The position numbers and the translations under genes are program-made. Shown one piece after another: positions 1 through 8,572 of a stretch of DNA of 64,000 bases. Numbering within the stretch: the stretch's first letter is position 1; each line of letters opens with the position of its first letter. The DNA is from Gammaproteobacteria bacterium. Lineage in GTDB: Bacteria; Pseudomonadota; Gammaproteobacteria; Eutrophobiales; Eutrophobiaceae. The stretch spans positions 1 through 64,000 of the forward strand of contig JAPPLI010000190.1 of NCBI GenBank assembly GCA_028819495.1, read 5' to 3'. Below the pieces are notes generated by a model that was given only the letters and a program-made list of their open reading frames with translations, was not told the origin of the DNA and ran no database searches.

Positions 1-2
1 TG

Positions 3-86
3 CGCTGGAACGCGGGTTATGTCCTTGCCATGGTGCTCGTCTGCACCATGGCGCTGTATATTTACCATTACCTGGTCAGGATTTAA
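3..86 (+). CDS. C-terminal end of a membrane protein (partial)
   Basis: The window opens inside a gene; its last 27 codons are visible in the frame starting at base 3 and end at TAA 84-86. The peptide is strongly hydrophobic (AMVLVCTMALYIYHYLV) followed by Arg-Ile, which looks like a C-terminal transmembrane helix with a very short tail. The family cannot be named from this fragment. The stop codon lies inside the left inverted repeat of the adjacent MITE-like element, so the native C-terminus may have been changed by insertion. Confidence 0.55.
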   Translation, partial: RWNAGYVLAMVLVCTMALYIYHYLVRI

Positions 87-241
87 GGAACCTCTGATTA
101 AGTCAGAGGTTCCTGCGATACAGGGAAGTATCGCCAAAATCAATGACTGTAAGGCGTTGATTTTGCGAGCAATGCAAAAATCGCATTTTTGTATTGCGTG
201 CTCTGGCAAGTCCAGGATGGACTTGTTCAGAGCTTCCTTAA
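83..241. repeat. MITE-like element with terminal inverted repeats
   Basis: A 159-bp non-coding element bounded by 22-nt terminal inverted repeats (83-104 and 220-241; 19 of 22 positions match) that begin and end with TTAA. Inside are nested hairpins: a perfect 12-bp stem with 5-nt loop (86-97 with 103-114), an imperfect stem 132-143 with 157-167, and a 12-bp stem with one G-T pair (169-180 with 186-197). No ORF of its own. It supplies the stop codon of the upstream gene and abuts the stop codon of the GntR gene, so it could also act as a bidirectional terminator. A TTAA target duplication is inferred only from the ends. Confidence 0.7.
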
Positions 242-898
242 TTACGCGAACGCGCTGTCGGGCAGTCCCAGAATGGCTTTCCAGACGTCGTGCATGGATT
301 TTCTGGCGTGGCGCACTGCGTGACCGGTATTGTCGTCCAGCAGCGCGCTGATGATCTCCTCGTGCCGGGCGATCCACTGTTCATGACTGCCGCTCACGGT
401 CAGGCCCTCCATTGCCAGCCTGAATAACGGCGCCTGCAGGCGCAACCTGATCTCGGACAGTACCGGGTTCCCGGCCAGGTCAGCCAGATCGCCCCAGAAA
501 CGGGCGTTCTCATCCATATATTCCAGCACCTTGATGATAGTCACCGACCGGTCATGGAATTTCCAGGCCGCGTTGAGGGACGCATGCAGACGCTTCCGCA
601 TCTCCGGTTCTTCAGCCTGGCTACCGATTTTCCGGATAATCAGCAGCGATATCTCTTCCAGCACCTCGAAGATATCGAACACCTCCTCCCGGGACACCTG
701 CCGGACTGATGCGCCGCGGTTCCTGTCGATCTTCACGATCCCTTCCGAGTGCAGGCGTTTGAAAACGTCACGCACCCTGCCCCGGGTAATATCCAGGTGC
801 GACATGATGTCCACCTCGACCAGGCGCTGCCCGGGCACGAAACGTCCCTGGAGGATGTCTCGTTTGAGTTGTTCTACTGCGTTGTCAATATCCTGCAT
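242..898 (-). CDS. GntR-family transcriptional regulator (FCD type)
   Basis: A 218-aa protein with an N-terminal winged helix-turn-helix (about residues 10-75; DITRGRVRDVFKRLHSEGIV is the recognition-helix region) and an all-helical C-terminal effector domain of the FadR/FCD kind. It is the last gene of the minus-strand molybdenum hydroxylase cluster, separated from the large subunit by about 75 bp that contains a REP-like palindrome. Position suggests it is the local repressor, induced by a carboxylated or heterocyclic substrate or intermediate, but the ligand cannot be read from the sequence. The ATG at 896-898 has only a weak Shine-Dalgarno sequence. Confidence 0.85.
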   Translation of the reverse strand: MQDIDNAVEQLKRDILQGRFVPGQRLVEVDIMSHLDITRGRVRDVFKRLHSEGIVKIDRNRGASVRQVSREEVFDIFEVLEEISLLIIRKIGSQAEEPEMRKRLHASLNAAWKFHDRSVTIIKVLEYMDENARFWGDLADLAGNPVLSEIRLRLQAPLFRLAMEGLTVSGSHEQWIARHEEIISALLDDNTGHAVRHARKSMHDVWKAILGLPDSAFA

Positions 899-930
899 TA
901 ACTTGTCTCTTTTCCGTCGTGCCTGCTCGC

Positions 931-954
931 GGGGACGGATTTAAAATCCGTCTC
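931..954. repeat. REP-like palindrome between xdhL-like gene and GntR gene
   Basis: Perfect 9-bp arms GACGGATTT / AAATCCGTC around a single A (934-952), extended outward by one G-T and one G-C pair. It shares the GGGGAC(A/G)GA left end with the palindrome at 12036-12060, so both probably belong to one dispersed REP-like family. Lying between two co-directional genes, its RNA hairpin could reduce GntR expression relative to the enzyme genes. Confidence 0.55.
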
Positions 955-972
955 ACCGGTGACACTGTTGAA

Positions 973-3279
973 TCATGATTTCGATTTCAGGGCTTGCAGT
1001 AGCTTATCCGGAGTAATAGGTGGGTCAAGCCGTACGCCGATAGCATTGTACACCGCGTTGGATATGGCGATGGGCACCGCGCAGGTGACGCCTTCGCCTA
1101 TCCCTTTCGCCCCGAACGGGCCATCTTCATCATAGACCTCCTCAAACATGATCTCCGGGTCGGGCATGTCCAGGGGACCCATCAGTTTATAATCCATGAA
1201 ATTCGGGTTAAGTATGGCGCCGGTTTCATCATCGAATACCAGGTGCTCAGTAGTGGACAACCCCATTGACTGGTAGTAGCCGCCGGCGACCTGGTTTTCA
1301 CATACCGCCGGGTTGACGATGGTACCGCTGTCATGCACCGCGACAAACTTGATCAGTTTCATCTGTGCAGTGCGGGTATCGATCTCCACCTCGGCAAAGT
1401 CCGCCATCATCATCTTGCCGGCCTTGTCGAACTCCACTCCTTTCGAGGCGCTGCCTATCACTTCCGGAGCAGCCAGGTACTCAAAAATCGGCGTACTCAT
1501 CAATTCCTTGAGGGTAACGCCGCGATCTTCGCTGCCCTTAACGAAAATTCGACGATTCTTGATGTCGAGATCCGCGGGATTGGCTTCCAGGTGTTTCGCT
1601 GCGTATTCCAGTATCTGCTCCTTCGCATGTTCGGCAGCGGCCTTGGTGGCGCGCGCCACCATGTGCATACCGTTGCTGCCGAAGGTAACCATGGTGTGAC
1701 CGCAGACTTCAGTGTCGCCATCGATCACGTTGATATCTTCCAGTTCCACACCCAGCACCTCGGCGCACACCATCGCCTGGGTGGTATCACCGGCCTGCCC
1801 CATGCGCCCGATACCCGTGGTCAACGCCATGGTGCCGTCGGGGTTGACCTTGACGGTAATACCGTTGAAACCAAAAAATGCCAGGCCGCTGATATGGGTC
1901 GAGATCCCCATGCCGACGCCGCGCACCTTGTGACCGTCCACTGAGGACGGGGTGCCCCATCCTTTCCACTTGTTCTTCCAGTCCATGGCTTCGGCGCCCC
2001 GGGTGATGCACTCCGCAAGCCCGGAACTGGTCAGTTCCACCGTTGGATTTTTATTGAACAGCAGCTTGGCGAATACGACCTCCTGGGAGGTATGGCAGAT
2101 GTCGCCGGTCTTCCAATGGTTCTTCAGGTGGAACTCGACCGGGTCCATGCCGACCCTTTCCGCCGCCATATCCACCGTCTGCTCGATCGCGTAGGCTAGT
2201 GTCAGGTCTCCCACCCCGCGCATGCACCCGGCAGGCAGCAGGTTGGTCGCCACGCCAATGAACTCCACCCTGGCATGCTCGGTGGTATAGATATCGGCAA
2301 CGGATTGGTACGGATCGAATTTATTGCCGTAAGCGCCGTTATCCATCAGGTGGCGGTATGACTGTGAAACCATTTTTCCGTCCTTTGTTATCCCGATCTT
2401 CGCATCGATCAACGGGCGCTCGCGCCGCTTCACAGTGGTCTGGACCTCATCCCGCGTCAGCACCAGCCGTATCGGACGACGCGCTTTCCTGGCAATGGCA
2501 ATCGCCAGCAACATAAAATTATTACCCCACCATAGGCCGAATGACCCGCCAGTGGGTGTACTGTAGACCCTGACCTTGCTGGGCGAGAGTTCAAAAAAAT
2601 CGGTGACTGCGTCCCTGATCCAGAACAGGGCCTGGGTGGATGTCCACAGGGAAACACTGTCTCCTTCCCAGTGGGCAATACAGGCATTCCTGTCCAGCGG
2701 GGCATGTTGCTGGTTGCCCAGGGTGATGCGGTTTTCAATGATGTAATCCGCCTGCTCGAAACCCTCCTCGATGTTACCCCATTCAAACAGGGAAGGCGGA
2801 AGGCTGTTCGGCCCCCACGGCCGCACCTGTGGCGCACCCTCTTTCATTGCCTCTTCCATATCAAATATGGCAGGCAATTCCTCGTATTCCACCTCTATGA
2901 GTTTGAGGGCTTCTTTTGCGGTTTCCTCGTCCACCGCAGACACGACTGCGACCTCGTCACCCACGTAACAGACTTCCGGTGAGATCATGGGCCCCATGAA
3001 ATTGAAGCTGAAATCATGCCACGGCGAACCACAGGTCTTCTTCTTCCCGGTTATATCATCCTTGTGGGTAATGACCGCGCTGACCCCCGGCAAGGCCTCG
3101 GCGGCAGAGGTATCGATATGCACCACTTTCGCATGGGCATAGGGACTGCGCAGCACTTTGGCATGGTGCATGCGGTGCATTGCTGGTAAATCACCGGCAT
3201 ACTTGAGCTTGCCGGTGACTTTTTCATAGGCATCCAGCAAGGGTAAGCTTTTTCCGACGACAGATGTTTCAGATGTCAT
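973..3279 (-). CDS. Xanthine dehydrogenase-family molybdopterin-binding large subunit
   Basis: A 768-aa protein with the two-part fold of molybdenum hydroxylase large subunits: an aldehyde oxidase a/b-hammerhead domain (about 10-120) and a molybdopterin-binding domain (about 135-760). Visible signatures are GGSFGLWWGNN, the cofactor loop AGCMRGVGD and the C-terminal GAKGIGEG, whose Glu matches the catalytic base of the family. The loop is not the CSFR loop of form I CO dehydrogenase, so it is more likely a hydroxylase of an N-heterocycle or aldehyde. The [2Fe-2S] and FAD subunits lie immediately upstream in the same operon, giving a complete three-subunit enzyme. ATG start at 3277-3279. The substrate is unknown. 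Confidence 0.9.
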   Translation of the reverse strand: MTSETSVVGKSLPLLDAYEKVTGKLKYAGDLPAMHRMHHAKVLRSPYAHAKVVHIDTSAAEALPGVSAVITHKDDITGKKKTCGSPWHDFSFNFMGPMISPEVCYVGDEVAVVSAVDEETAKEALKLIEVEYEELPAIFDMEEAMKEGAPQVRPWGPNSLPPSLFEWGNIEEGFEQADYIIENRITLGNQQHAPLDRNACIAHWEGDSVSLWTSTQALFWIRDAVTDFFELSPSKVRVYSTPTGGSFGLWWGNNFMLLAIAIARKARRPIRLVLTRDEVQTTVKRRERPLIDAKIGITKDGKMVSQSYRHLMDNGAYGNKFDPYQSVADIYTTEHARVEFIGVATNLLPAGCMRGVGDLTLAYAIEQTVDMAAERVGMDPVEFHLKNHWKTGDICHTSQEVVFAKLLFNKNPTVELTSSGLAECITRGAEAMDWKNKWKGWGTPSSVDGHKVRGVGMGISTHISGLAFFGFNGITVKVNPDGTMALTTGIGRMGQAGDTTQAMVCAEVLGVELEDINVIDGDTEVCGHTMVTFGSNGMHMVARATKAAAEHAKEQILEYAAKHLEANPADLDIKNRRIFVKGSEDRGVTLKELMSTPIFEYLAAPEVIGSASKGVEFDKAGKMMMADFAEVEIDTRTAQMKLIKFVAVHDSGTIVNPAVCENQVAGGYYQSMGLSTTEHLVFDDETGAILNPNFMDYKLMGPLDMPDPEIMFEEVYDEDGPFGAKGIGEGVTCAVPIAISNAVYNAIGVRLDPPITPDKLLQALKSKS

Positions 3280-3297
3280 TTCTCTTTACCTCTTGTT

Positions 3298-3786
3298 TCA
3301 TTGTCCCGCTTGCACATTGCGCATAACCTCAGCCGCGTTCAATATGGAGCGGACAATCCTGATATATGTCCCGCAACGGCATAAATGACCGCCAATCGCT
3401 TCACGCACTTCCCGTTCGGTCGGGTCCGGGTTGTGCTCCAGCAGGTGCTTGGCGGCGATAATCATCCCGGGCGTGCAGAACCCGCATTGCATGCCATGGT
3501 CCTGGATAAAGGCTTCCTGCAGGGGGTGCAATTCGCCATTATTTTCCTCTTCCACCCCTTCTATGGTGCGTATGTCGCAACCCTGGGCGTCGATGGCCAT
3601 TCTCAGGCAGGAAAATACCGGTTTGCCGTCCAGCAGCAGGGTGCAGGAACCGCAGGTGCCCATCTCGCAGCCGGTTTTAGTCCCGGTCAACCCCACTTTT
3701 TCCCTGATGACGTAGGCCAGGGACCAGTGCGGTTTTACCAGCACATCATAGTGTTCGTTATTTATCTTTAAATTAATGGCGTTCAC
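3298..3786 (-). CDS. [2Fe-2S] small subunit of molybdenum hydroxylase
   Basis: A 162-aa electron-transfer subunit with both expected clusters. The plant-type ferredoxin cluster is in the first half (GCEMGTCGSC plus a later Cys in PVFSC), and the second is in the helical C-terminal half (QCGFCTPG and HLCRCGTY). Translation most likely starts at GTG 3784-3786, which is preceded by a good AAGGAG six bases upstream; there is no competing ATG. It sits 11 bp after the FAD subunit and 18 bp before the large subunit, the M-S-L order of CO dehydrogenase-like operons. Confidence 0.93.
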   Translation of the reverse strand: MNAINLKINNEHYDVLVKPHWSLAYVIREKVGLTGTKTGCEMGTCGSCTLLLDGKPVFSCLRMAIDAQGCDIRTIEGVEEENNGELHPLQEAFIQDHGMQCGFCTPGMIIAAKHLLEHNPDPTEREVREAIGGHLCRCGTYIRIVRSILNAAEVMRNVQAGQ

Positions 3787-3797
3787 ACCTGTTCTCC

Positions 3798-4649
3798 TTA
3801 TTGCACTGCTGCAACGGCCCGTTGCAATGCGTCTTCAATGCCGCACTTCACCCAGAGACTGCGAATTTCCGCAGAAACGCGGAAGTCATGGATACACGCT
3901 ATATCACCGGATGCAGCGGCGGCCGTCTCGATCAGCGTACCGTCAATCACTTTATTGAGCAGCGCAGTTTCTGCCGCGGCGGAGCGTTCCGGCACGCCGG
4001 ACAGGGTGGCTGCGCCGGCCACCACTCTTGCTTCTGCACACGCCCCGACGTTATCCAGCGATATCCGGGTTGCCACGTTGACGATGGGCAGGTCTGCCGC
4101 GGTCCTTTCGAATTTGGCAAACCCGGCGCCCGTATTGGCTGGCGGTTGGGGGATGTGAACTTCAAGCACCATCTCCCCCGGTTCCAGGGCATTGTTGAGA
4201 TAACCGATATGAAAATCCGCCATGCTCATTTCACGCACCCCCTTGCTGCCGCCGATGACGATATTGGCGTCATAGGCCAGCAGGGTCGTCGGCATGTCCA
4301 CTTCGCCGGCGATGCATACCTCGCCGCCAATAGTGGCCATGTTCCGCACTTCATTGATGTTCAATTCTTTCACCGTCTCAGCCAGGATGCCAAACGTACC
4401 CTTGCTGGTCAGCTCATGAGCAAAAATCTCATTCAGGGTGGTTGTGGCGCCTATGCGCAAACCGTCACCATCCTGCCTGATATAACTCAAGCCGAGTTGT
4501 TTGATATTGATCACCGCCTCCACTTCATCAAACAACTCTTCCCTGTGCCCCATGTAGAATGTGCTGCCGGCGATGGGTATGGCGTCCTCGCCGTATTTAT
4601 CCAGCAAGGAGTAAGCCTCGTTAAGATCTGTCGGGCTGTAATATTCCAT
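3798..4649 (-). CDS. FAD-binding medium subunit of molybdenum hydroxylase (CoxM-like)
   Basis: A 283-aa protein of the FAD-binding PCMH fold with a C-terminal CO-dehydrogenase flavoprotein domain. It shows IPIAGSTFYMG near residue 30 and NEVRNMATIGGEV near residue 105, both corresponding to FAD-contact loops of the family. An upstream in-frame extension to 4790 exists, but the ATG at 4647-4649 matches the usual family N-terminus (MEYYSPTDLNEAY). It passes electrons from the [2Fe-2S] subunit to an acceptor. The 28-bp gap to the CoxG-like gene suggests one transcript. Confidence 0.9.
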   Translation of the reverse strand: MEYYSPTDLNEAYSLLDKYGEDAIPIAGSTFYMGHREELFDEVEAVINIKQLGLSYIRQDGDGLRIGATTTLNEIFAHELTSKGTFGILAETVKELNINEVRNMATIGGEVCIAGEVDMPTTLLAYDANIVIGGSKGVREMSMADFHIGYLNNALEPGEMVLEVHIPQPPANTGAGFAKFERTAADLPIVNVATRISLDNVGACAEARVVAGAATLSGVPERSAAAETALLNKVIDGTLIETAAAASGDIACIHDFRVSAEIRSLWVKCGIEDALQRAVAAVQ

Positions 4650-4677
4650 CAAGTGTGTCCTCTGTGGTTCAAATGTA

Positions 4678-5130
4678 TTATTCCAACGCTTGTTTAATAT
4701 TGCTTTCAAACTCGCTGAACAGGCTGTCCATCTGCCCCGCGGCAACCTTTTCGATGATGGCGCCGCCAAGCCCGCTGGCTTTGACATCACCCGAGAATAT
4801 CACCCGCGTCTTATCGTCTTCCATTGTTTCAAGATCGGTCGTGCCCGTTATCGTCAGCTTGTAGTGGTTCGAGCGCTCAAACAACCTGCCCTCACCGACA
4901 AATTCCGCGTGGGTCGGCGGTTCCATCTTCACCGTCCTGGTCCTTGCGGTAGCCTTGCGCGTGGTGCGCAGGACTTTGGTCTCCAGTTTCCAGTCAAACT
5001 CCGTTGCGCTGATTACCTTCACCTCCTTGCACCCGGGGATACACAGGCTGAACCGTTCCATGTCGCTGACCAAGTCCCAGGTCGTTTGCAACGGCGCATC
5101 GACAATAATTTCCCTGCTGATCTCCGGCAT
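4678..5130 (-). CDS. CoxG-like SRPBCC-family protein
   Basis: A 150-aa START/SRPBCC-fold protein of the carbon monoxide dehydrogenase subunit G family, with the typical opening IIVDAPLQTTWDLVSDMERF and the motif CIPGCKEV. CoxG proteins of CO dehydrogenase operons are linked to membrane anchoring or quinone coupling of the molybdoenzyme; whether that holds here is inference from context. The start at 5128-5130 is preferred over an upstream in-frame start because GGAGG lies six bases before it. It lies between the nitrilase-family gene and the FAD subunit. Confidence 0.85.
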   Translation of the reverse strand: MPEISREIIVDAPLQTTWDLVSDMERFSLCIPGCKEVKVISATEFDWKLETKVLRTTRKATARTRTVKMEPPTHAEFVGEGRLFERSNHYKLTITGTTDLETMEDDKTRVIFSGDVKASGLGGAIIEKVAAGQMDSLFSEFESNIKQALE

Positions 5131-5143
5131 AATATCCTCCCCG

Positions 5144-6034
5144 CTAGTTCCTGCACGTATCCAGGTGGTTGAATTCATTCATGATGACGTCGGACCGTCT
5201 AAGTTTTTCCAGTGATACCGCCTCCCGAAAGCGGTGCAACCTGGCAAAACTCAATGTGGCGCTGATGATCTCTTCCTTGTCTTCCGCCTGCGCATAGATA
5301 TGGGAAAAGCGCGGAAAGGCCGGGCCTGCGATGGTGCTGTGGCCGTAATATGAAAGTGTGCGCTCTTTGCCCACCAGGTTGGCGCTGGCCGTATAGACCA
5401 TGTTCTCCGTCGCCCGGGCTGCGGTCATGGACGTGATGTAAAACGGCCTGCCGGGCATGTTCATGCTGGCGGTGCTGTTGATGATGATGCGGGCGCCTTT
5501 CAGCATCAGGATGCGGGAAAGCTCAGGGAATACCCAGAAATCGGCGCAGATCTGGATGCCGATGGGGCCGTAACGGGTCTCGAATACCGGGACGCGGTTG
5601 CCTCCCGTAAAACACAGACTCTCCCTGAACAACGGCGGCGTACCGAGATGCAGCTTTCGATAATTGCCGATAAACCCCTCCGGCCCGAGCAGCGGGCAGG
5701 AAATGTAACAGGTATCAGCGTCATCGGGGTCACGTTCCGGCATCCCCAGGACCACGTAGATATCCAGCTTTCTTGTCAATTGAGCGATTTCTTCCGTGGC
5801 GGGGCCCGGTATGGTCTCGGCAAACTCCCTGTGCATGGTGTTGCCTTCGTCCGACTCATAGCCGCTCAGCGATAATTCCGGAAATACCAGGATGTTAATT
5901 CCCTGCCCCGCCGCTTCGCCGATCAGTTTTTTTACCTTGCCAATACTGGCCGCCTTGTCATTCCAGATGCTCTGGTAGTTCACGCAGCCCAAAGTGACAG
6001 TACTTTCGTATTGCTGGTAGTGTTTCGGAATCAT
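5144..6034 (-). CDS. Nitrilase-superfamily amidohydrolase (carbon-nitrogen hydrolase)
   Basis: A 296-aa nitrilase-fold enzyme with the complete Glu-Lys-Cys catalytic set: Glu53 in VFPELSLSGYE, Lys127 in NYRKLHL and Cys163 in QICADF. The family hydrolyses amides, N-carbamoyl compounds or nitriles through a thioester. Placement 18 bp after a cyclic amidohydrolase suggests that it acts on the linear product of ring opening, like an N-carbamoyl-amino-acid hydrolase in hydantoin or pyrimidine degradation. The exact amide is not determinable. It shares the promoter upstream of the cyclic amidohydrolase. Confidence 0.85.
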   Translation of the reverse strand: MIPKHYQQYESTVTLGCVNYQSIWNDKAASIGKVKKLIGEAAGQGINILVFPELSLSGYESDEGNTMHREFAETIPGPATEEIAQLTRKLDIYVVLGMPERDPDDADTCYISCPLLGPEGFIGNYRKLHLGTPPLFRESLCFTGGNRVPVFETRYGPIGIQICADFWVFPELSRILMLKGARIIINSTASMNMPGRPFYITSMTAARATENMVYTASANLVGKERTLSYYGHSTIAGPAFPRFSHIYAQAEDKEEIISATLSFARLHRFREAVSLEKLRRSDVIMNEFNHLDTCRN

Positions 6035-6052
6035 TGCGGCTTATTTCAGGAC

Positions 6053-7444
6053 TCAATTCACGTTATTACGGGAGACGTATTTGCCCTGGCCGGGTTGATA
6101 CAGGATCGGTTCTCCATCTTCAACTATGATTTCGCCGCGCAATATGGTGTGGGTCGGCCAGCCTTTCAGGGTCCAGCCGTCATAGATGCTCCAGTCGCAC
6201 ATGCTCCGAAGGTTTTCCGTTTTCACCGTGACTTCCTTGTCCAGGTCAACGATAACGATGTCGGCGTCGGCTCCTGCCGTGAGTTGTCCTTTCCTTGGCA
6301 AAACACCGAATACCCGGGCCGGATTCAGGGCGCATACTTCAGCGACTTTTTCCAGGCTGATGCGGCCTTTATTGACGCCTTCACTCAACAGGACCGGCAA
6401 TAACAACTCCGAAGTATTACCCAGCCCCATGGGGGCGTTCCAGATATCGTCCCCCTTCATCTCCAGGGTAGTGGGAGCCAGGTCGGAACCCACACATTGA
6501 ATAGTCCCATCAGCTATCCCTTCCCACAGCCTTGCATTTGCGGCCTTGTCCCGTAGCGGCGGGTTGACGCAGGCGCAGGCGGGGTGGTCCAGCAATACCT
6601 GCGCCGGTTCTTCACCGTTATGAGTCAAGTACTGCGGACAGGTCTCGCCCGTTACCTCAATGCCCTGTTCCCGCGCTTCGGCGATGATATCGACTCCTTC
6701 GGCGATGGTAATGTGGGGGATATATAACGGACAGCCGGCGCTCTCAGCCAGGTAAATGGCCCTGCGCATGCACTCCGCCTCCACGAACGGCGGGCGCGAT
6801 TCATTCCAGACGGCGAAATCATTACGTCCCTGGGCGATCAGCTCATCCCTCAGCATCAGGTGGATGTCGATGTTCTCGGTGTGGCACGCGGCAAGACTGG
6901 GAGGGCCGGATTTGTTGATCATGCGAAAGCCCTTGTATACCGCCCCGTCATCGGTTGCAGTAATGCCGATAAGGTCCGCATGGGGACCCTTGTAACCCAT
7001 ATTGAACTTGAAGGAGGTCAGGCCGACGTCAGCCGGACAGGTCTCTATCTCACTGGTGGTGATGGCGTCGATGACCATGAGGTGCCAGAAGCCATCGACA
7101 AAACTCTTGTTCTCAAAAGTGTTTTTGAACTTGTCGAACTGCCTCAATAACCCTTCTTTCAGCGCCAGGATATAGACGCCCAGCGTCGTGACACCGCCGC
7201 AGGCCGCGGCCCGGGTTTCGGTCTCGACGGCTTCCAGGGTGTCCATGTAACCCAGGTGGGCATGGGGGTCGATGACGCCAGGCAGGACATGCAGGCCGGC
7301 GGCGTCTATTTCCCTTGCTGTACCCATAGAGGCATCGCCCTTGCCGATGGCGCTTATCCTGCCTCCGGTAACGGCGATATACCCTGGAAAGGTTTTTTTC
7401 GGAGTGACAATATTGCCGTTGCTGATTAGCAGGTCACAGTTCAT
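6053..7444 (-). CDS. Cyclic amidohydrolase (dihydroorotase/hydantoinase/allantoinase family)
   Basis: A 463-aa TIM-barrel metal-dependent hydrolase. Metal ligands of the family are visible: HAH at 61-63, the candidate carboxylated Lys146 in SFKFNMGYKG, a His in ACHTEN (about 187), a His in YIPHITIAEG (about 243) and an Asp in CVGSDLAPTT (about 318). Family members open cyclic amides such as hydantoins, dihydropyrimidines or allantoin. It is first in the operon with the nitrilase homologue and the molybdenum hydroxylase, suggesting sequential hydroxylation, ring opening and amide cleavage of a heterocycle. ATG at 7442-7444. Confidence 0.87.
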   Translation of the reverse strand: MNCDLLISNGNIVTPKKTFPGYIAVTGGRISAIGKGDASMGTAREIDAAGLHVLPGVIDPHAHLGYMDTLEAVETETRAAACGGVTTLGVYILALKEGLLRQFDKFKNTFENKSFVDGFWHLMVIDAITTSEIETCPADVGLTSFKFNMGYKGPHADLIGITATDDGAVYKGFRMINKSGPPSLAACHTENIDIHLMLRDELIAQGRNDFAVWNESRPPFVEAECMRRAIYLAESAGCPLYIPHITIAEGVDIIAEAREQGIEVTGETCPQYLTHNGEEPAQVLLDHPACACVNPPLRDKAANARLWEGIADGTIQCVGSDLAPTTLEMKGDDIWNAPMGLGNTSELLLPVLLSEGVNKGRISLEKVAEVCALNPARVFGVLPRKGQLTAGADADIVIVDLDKEVTVKTENLRSMCDWSIYDGWTLKGWPTHTILRGEIIVEDGEPILYQPGQGKYVSRNNVN

Positions 7445-7473
7445 AATCTGAATCGGGAATTAAGGATTTCCTG

Positions 7474-7502
7474 AGTATAATCGTTAATAATATAATTTAC
7501 AA
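7474..7502 (-). promoter_or_regulatory. Putative sigma70 promoter of the molybdenum hydroxylase operon
   Basis: Read on the minus strand: TTGTAA (7497-7502), a 17-bp spacer and TATACT (7474-7479). This leaves a short leader before the ATG at 7444. The surrounding 90 bp are AT-rich and separate this operon from the divergent CobW-family gene. Predicted by eye only. Confidence 0.55.
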
Positions 7503-7540
7503 TTAACGGCATCCGTAAAACATCACATGCGCAGAACAGA

Positions 7541-8572
7541 ATGAATAAAGTACCCGTCAGCCTTGTAGCCGGTTTTCTCGGCGCCGGGAAAACAACTCTG
7601 CTGAACCGCATACTTAACGGCCGGCATGGCCGGCGTATCGGGGTGCTGGTGAATGATTTCGGAGAGATAAACATCGATGCTGAACTCATTACCCGGGTGG
7701 AAGGCGAAACCATCAGCCTGACCAATGGCTGTGTCTGTTGCAGTATCCGCGATGACCTGGTAGAAGCCCTGGAACAACTCCTGGCACAGGCGCCCTGCCC
7801 TGAAATGATCGTCGTGGAAACCAGTGGCGTGTCCGACCCCAAGGCCGCGGCCATGGCCATAGTGATGTCGACCCGCCTGGCTGAGGTAACGCAACTGGAC
7901 GCCATCATCACCGTCATCGACGCCAGTGAATTGTTGGAGCTGGACGAGTTGAACGCGAAGCTGGCGCAAGACCAGATCGAGGTTGCCGATATCGCCATCA
8001 TCAACAAGATCGACCTGGCGGGATCCGGAACGAGCGAGCAGGTTTCCAGACATATACGTAAGATATCGTCAAAATCGCGTATAATCGAAGCAGTTCACGC
8101 TGATGTTTCGCTGGAATTACTGCTTGGCTTGAGCCTTCATGAAGGCCGGACTTTCGCTATGACCGGCACAACGGCAGGGTCTCACGGGCATAAAAGCCAC
8201 GGACATACAGATCATACCCATGCCTATGCCGCTTATTCATGGCAAAGTGACGCACCGTTGGAATTTGAATCCGCTTACGGCGCGTTTCAGTCATTGCCGT
8301 TGTCCGTATTCCGCTGCAAGGGCATACTGCAACTCCGTGAAGTACCGGACAAACAGGTGATCCTGCAAATGACGGGCAAACGCGTGACCCTGGCAAAAGG
8401 CGCACCCTGGCATGAGATGACGCCTTCATCCCGCATCGTCGCAATCAGCGCAGCAGGCAAACTGGACTCCGGCGATCTGGACCGGCGCTTTGAGTCCTGC
8501 GTCAGCCACGGGACCGCGTCGGACGCCAATCCCATAACGCAGGCAGTTATTGAAATACTGCGCCGCCCCTGA
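7541..8572 (+). CDS. CobW/COG0523-family GTPase, putative metal chaperone
   Basis: A 343-aa G3E GTPase with Walker A GFLGAGKTT (11-19), the metal-binding CVCC motif (64-67), the guanine-specificity motif NKID and a His-rich segment (HGHKSHGHTDHTH, about 213-226) before the CobW C-terminal domain. COG0523 proteins deliver metals, often zinc, to client enzymes. It is transcribed divergently from the operon containing a metal-dependent cyclic amidohydrolase, so that enzyme is a plausible client; this is inference. The stop codon directly abuts the stop of the convergent UbiD-family gene. Confidence 0.9.
   Translation: MNKVPVSLVAGFLGAGKTTLLNRILNGRHGRRIGVLVNDFGEINIDAELITRVEGETISLTNGCVCCSIRDDLVEALEQLLAQAPCPEMIVVETSGVSDPKAAAMAIVMSTRLAEVTQLDAIITVIDASELLELDELNAKLAQDQIEVADIAIINKIDLAGSGTSEQVSRHIRKISSKSRIIEAVHADVSLELLLGLSLHEGRTFAMTGTTAGSHGHKSHGHTDHTHAYAAYSWQSDAPLEFESAYGAFQSLPLSVFRCKGILQLREVPDKQVILQMTGKRVTLAKGAPWHEMTPSSRIVAISAAGKLDSGDLDRRFESCVSHGTASDANPITQAVIEILRRP

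Noticed and set aside
1333-1944. Long plus-strand ORF opposite the xdhL-like gene
   Set aside because: Shadow of the real minus-strand gene; composition is His/Gln-rich with no family motifs.
973-3279. Form I CO dehydrogenase large subunit (CoxL)
   Set aside because: The expected CSFR active-site loop is absent; the loop reads CMRGVGD.
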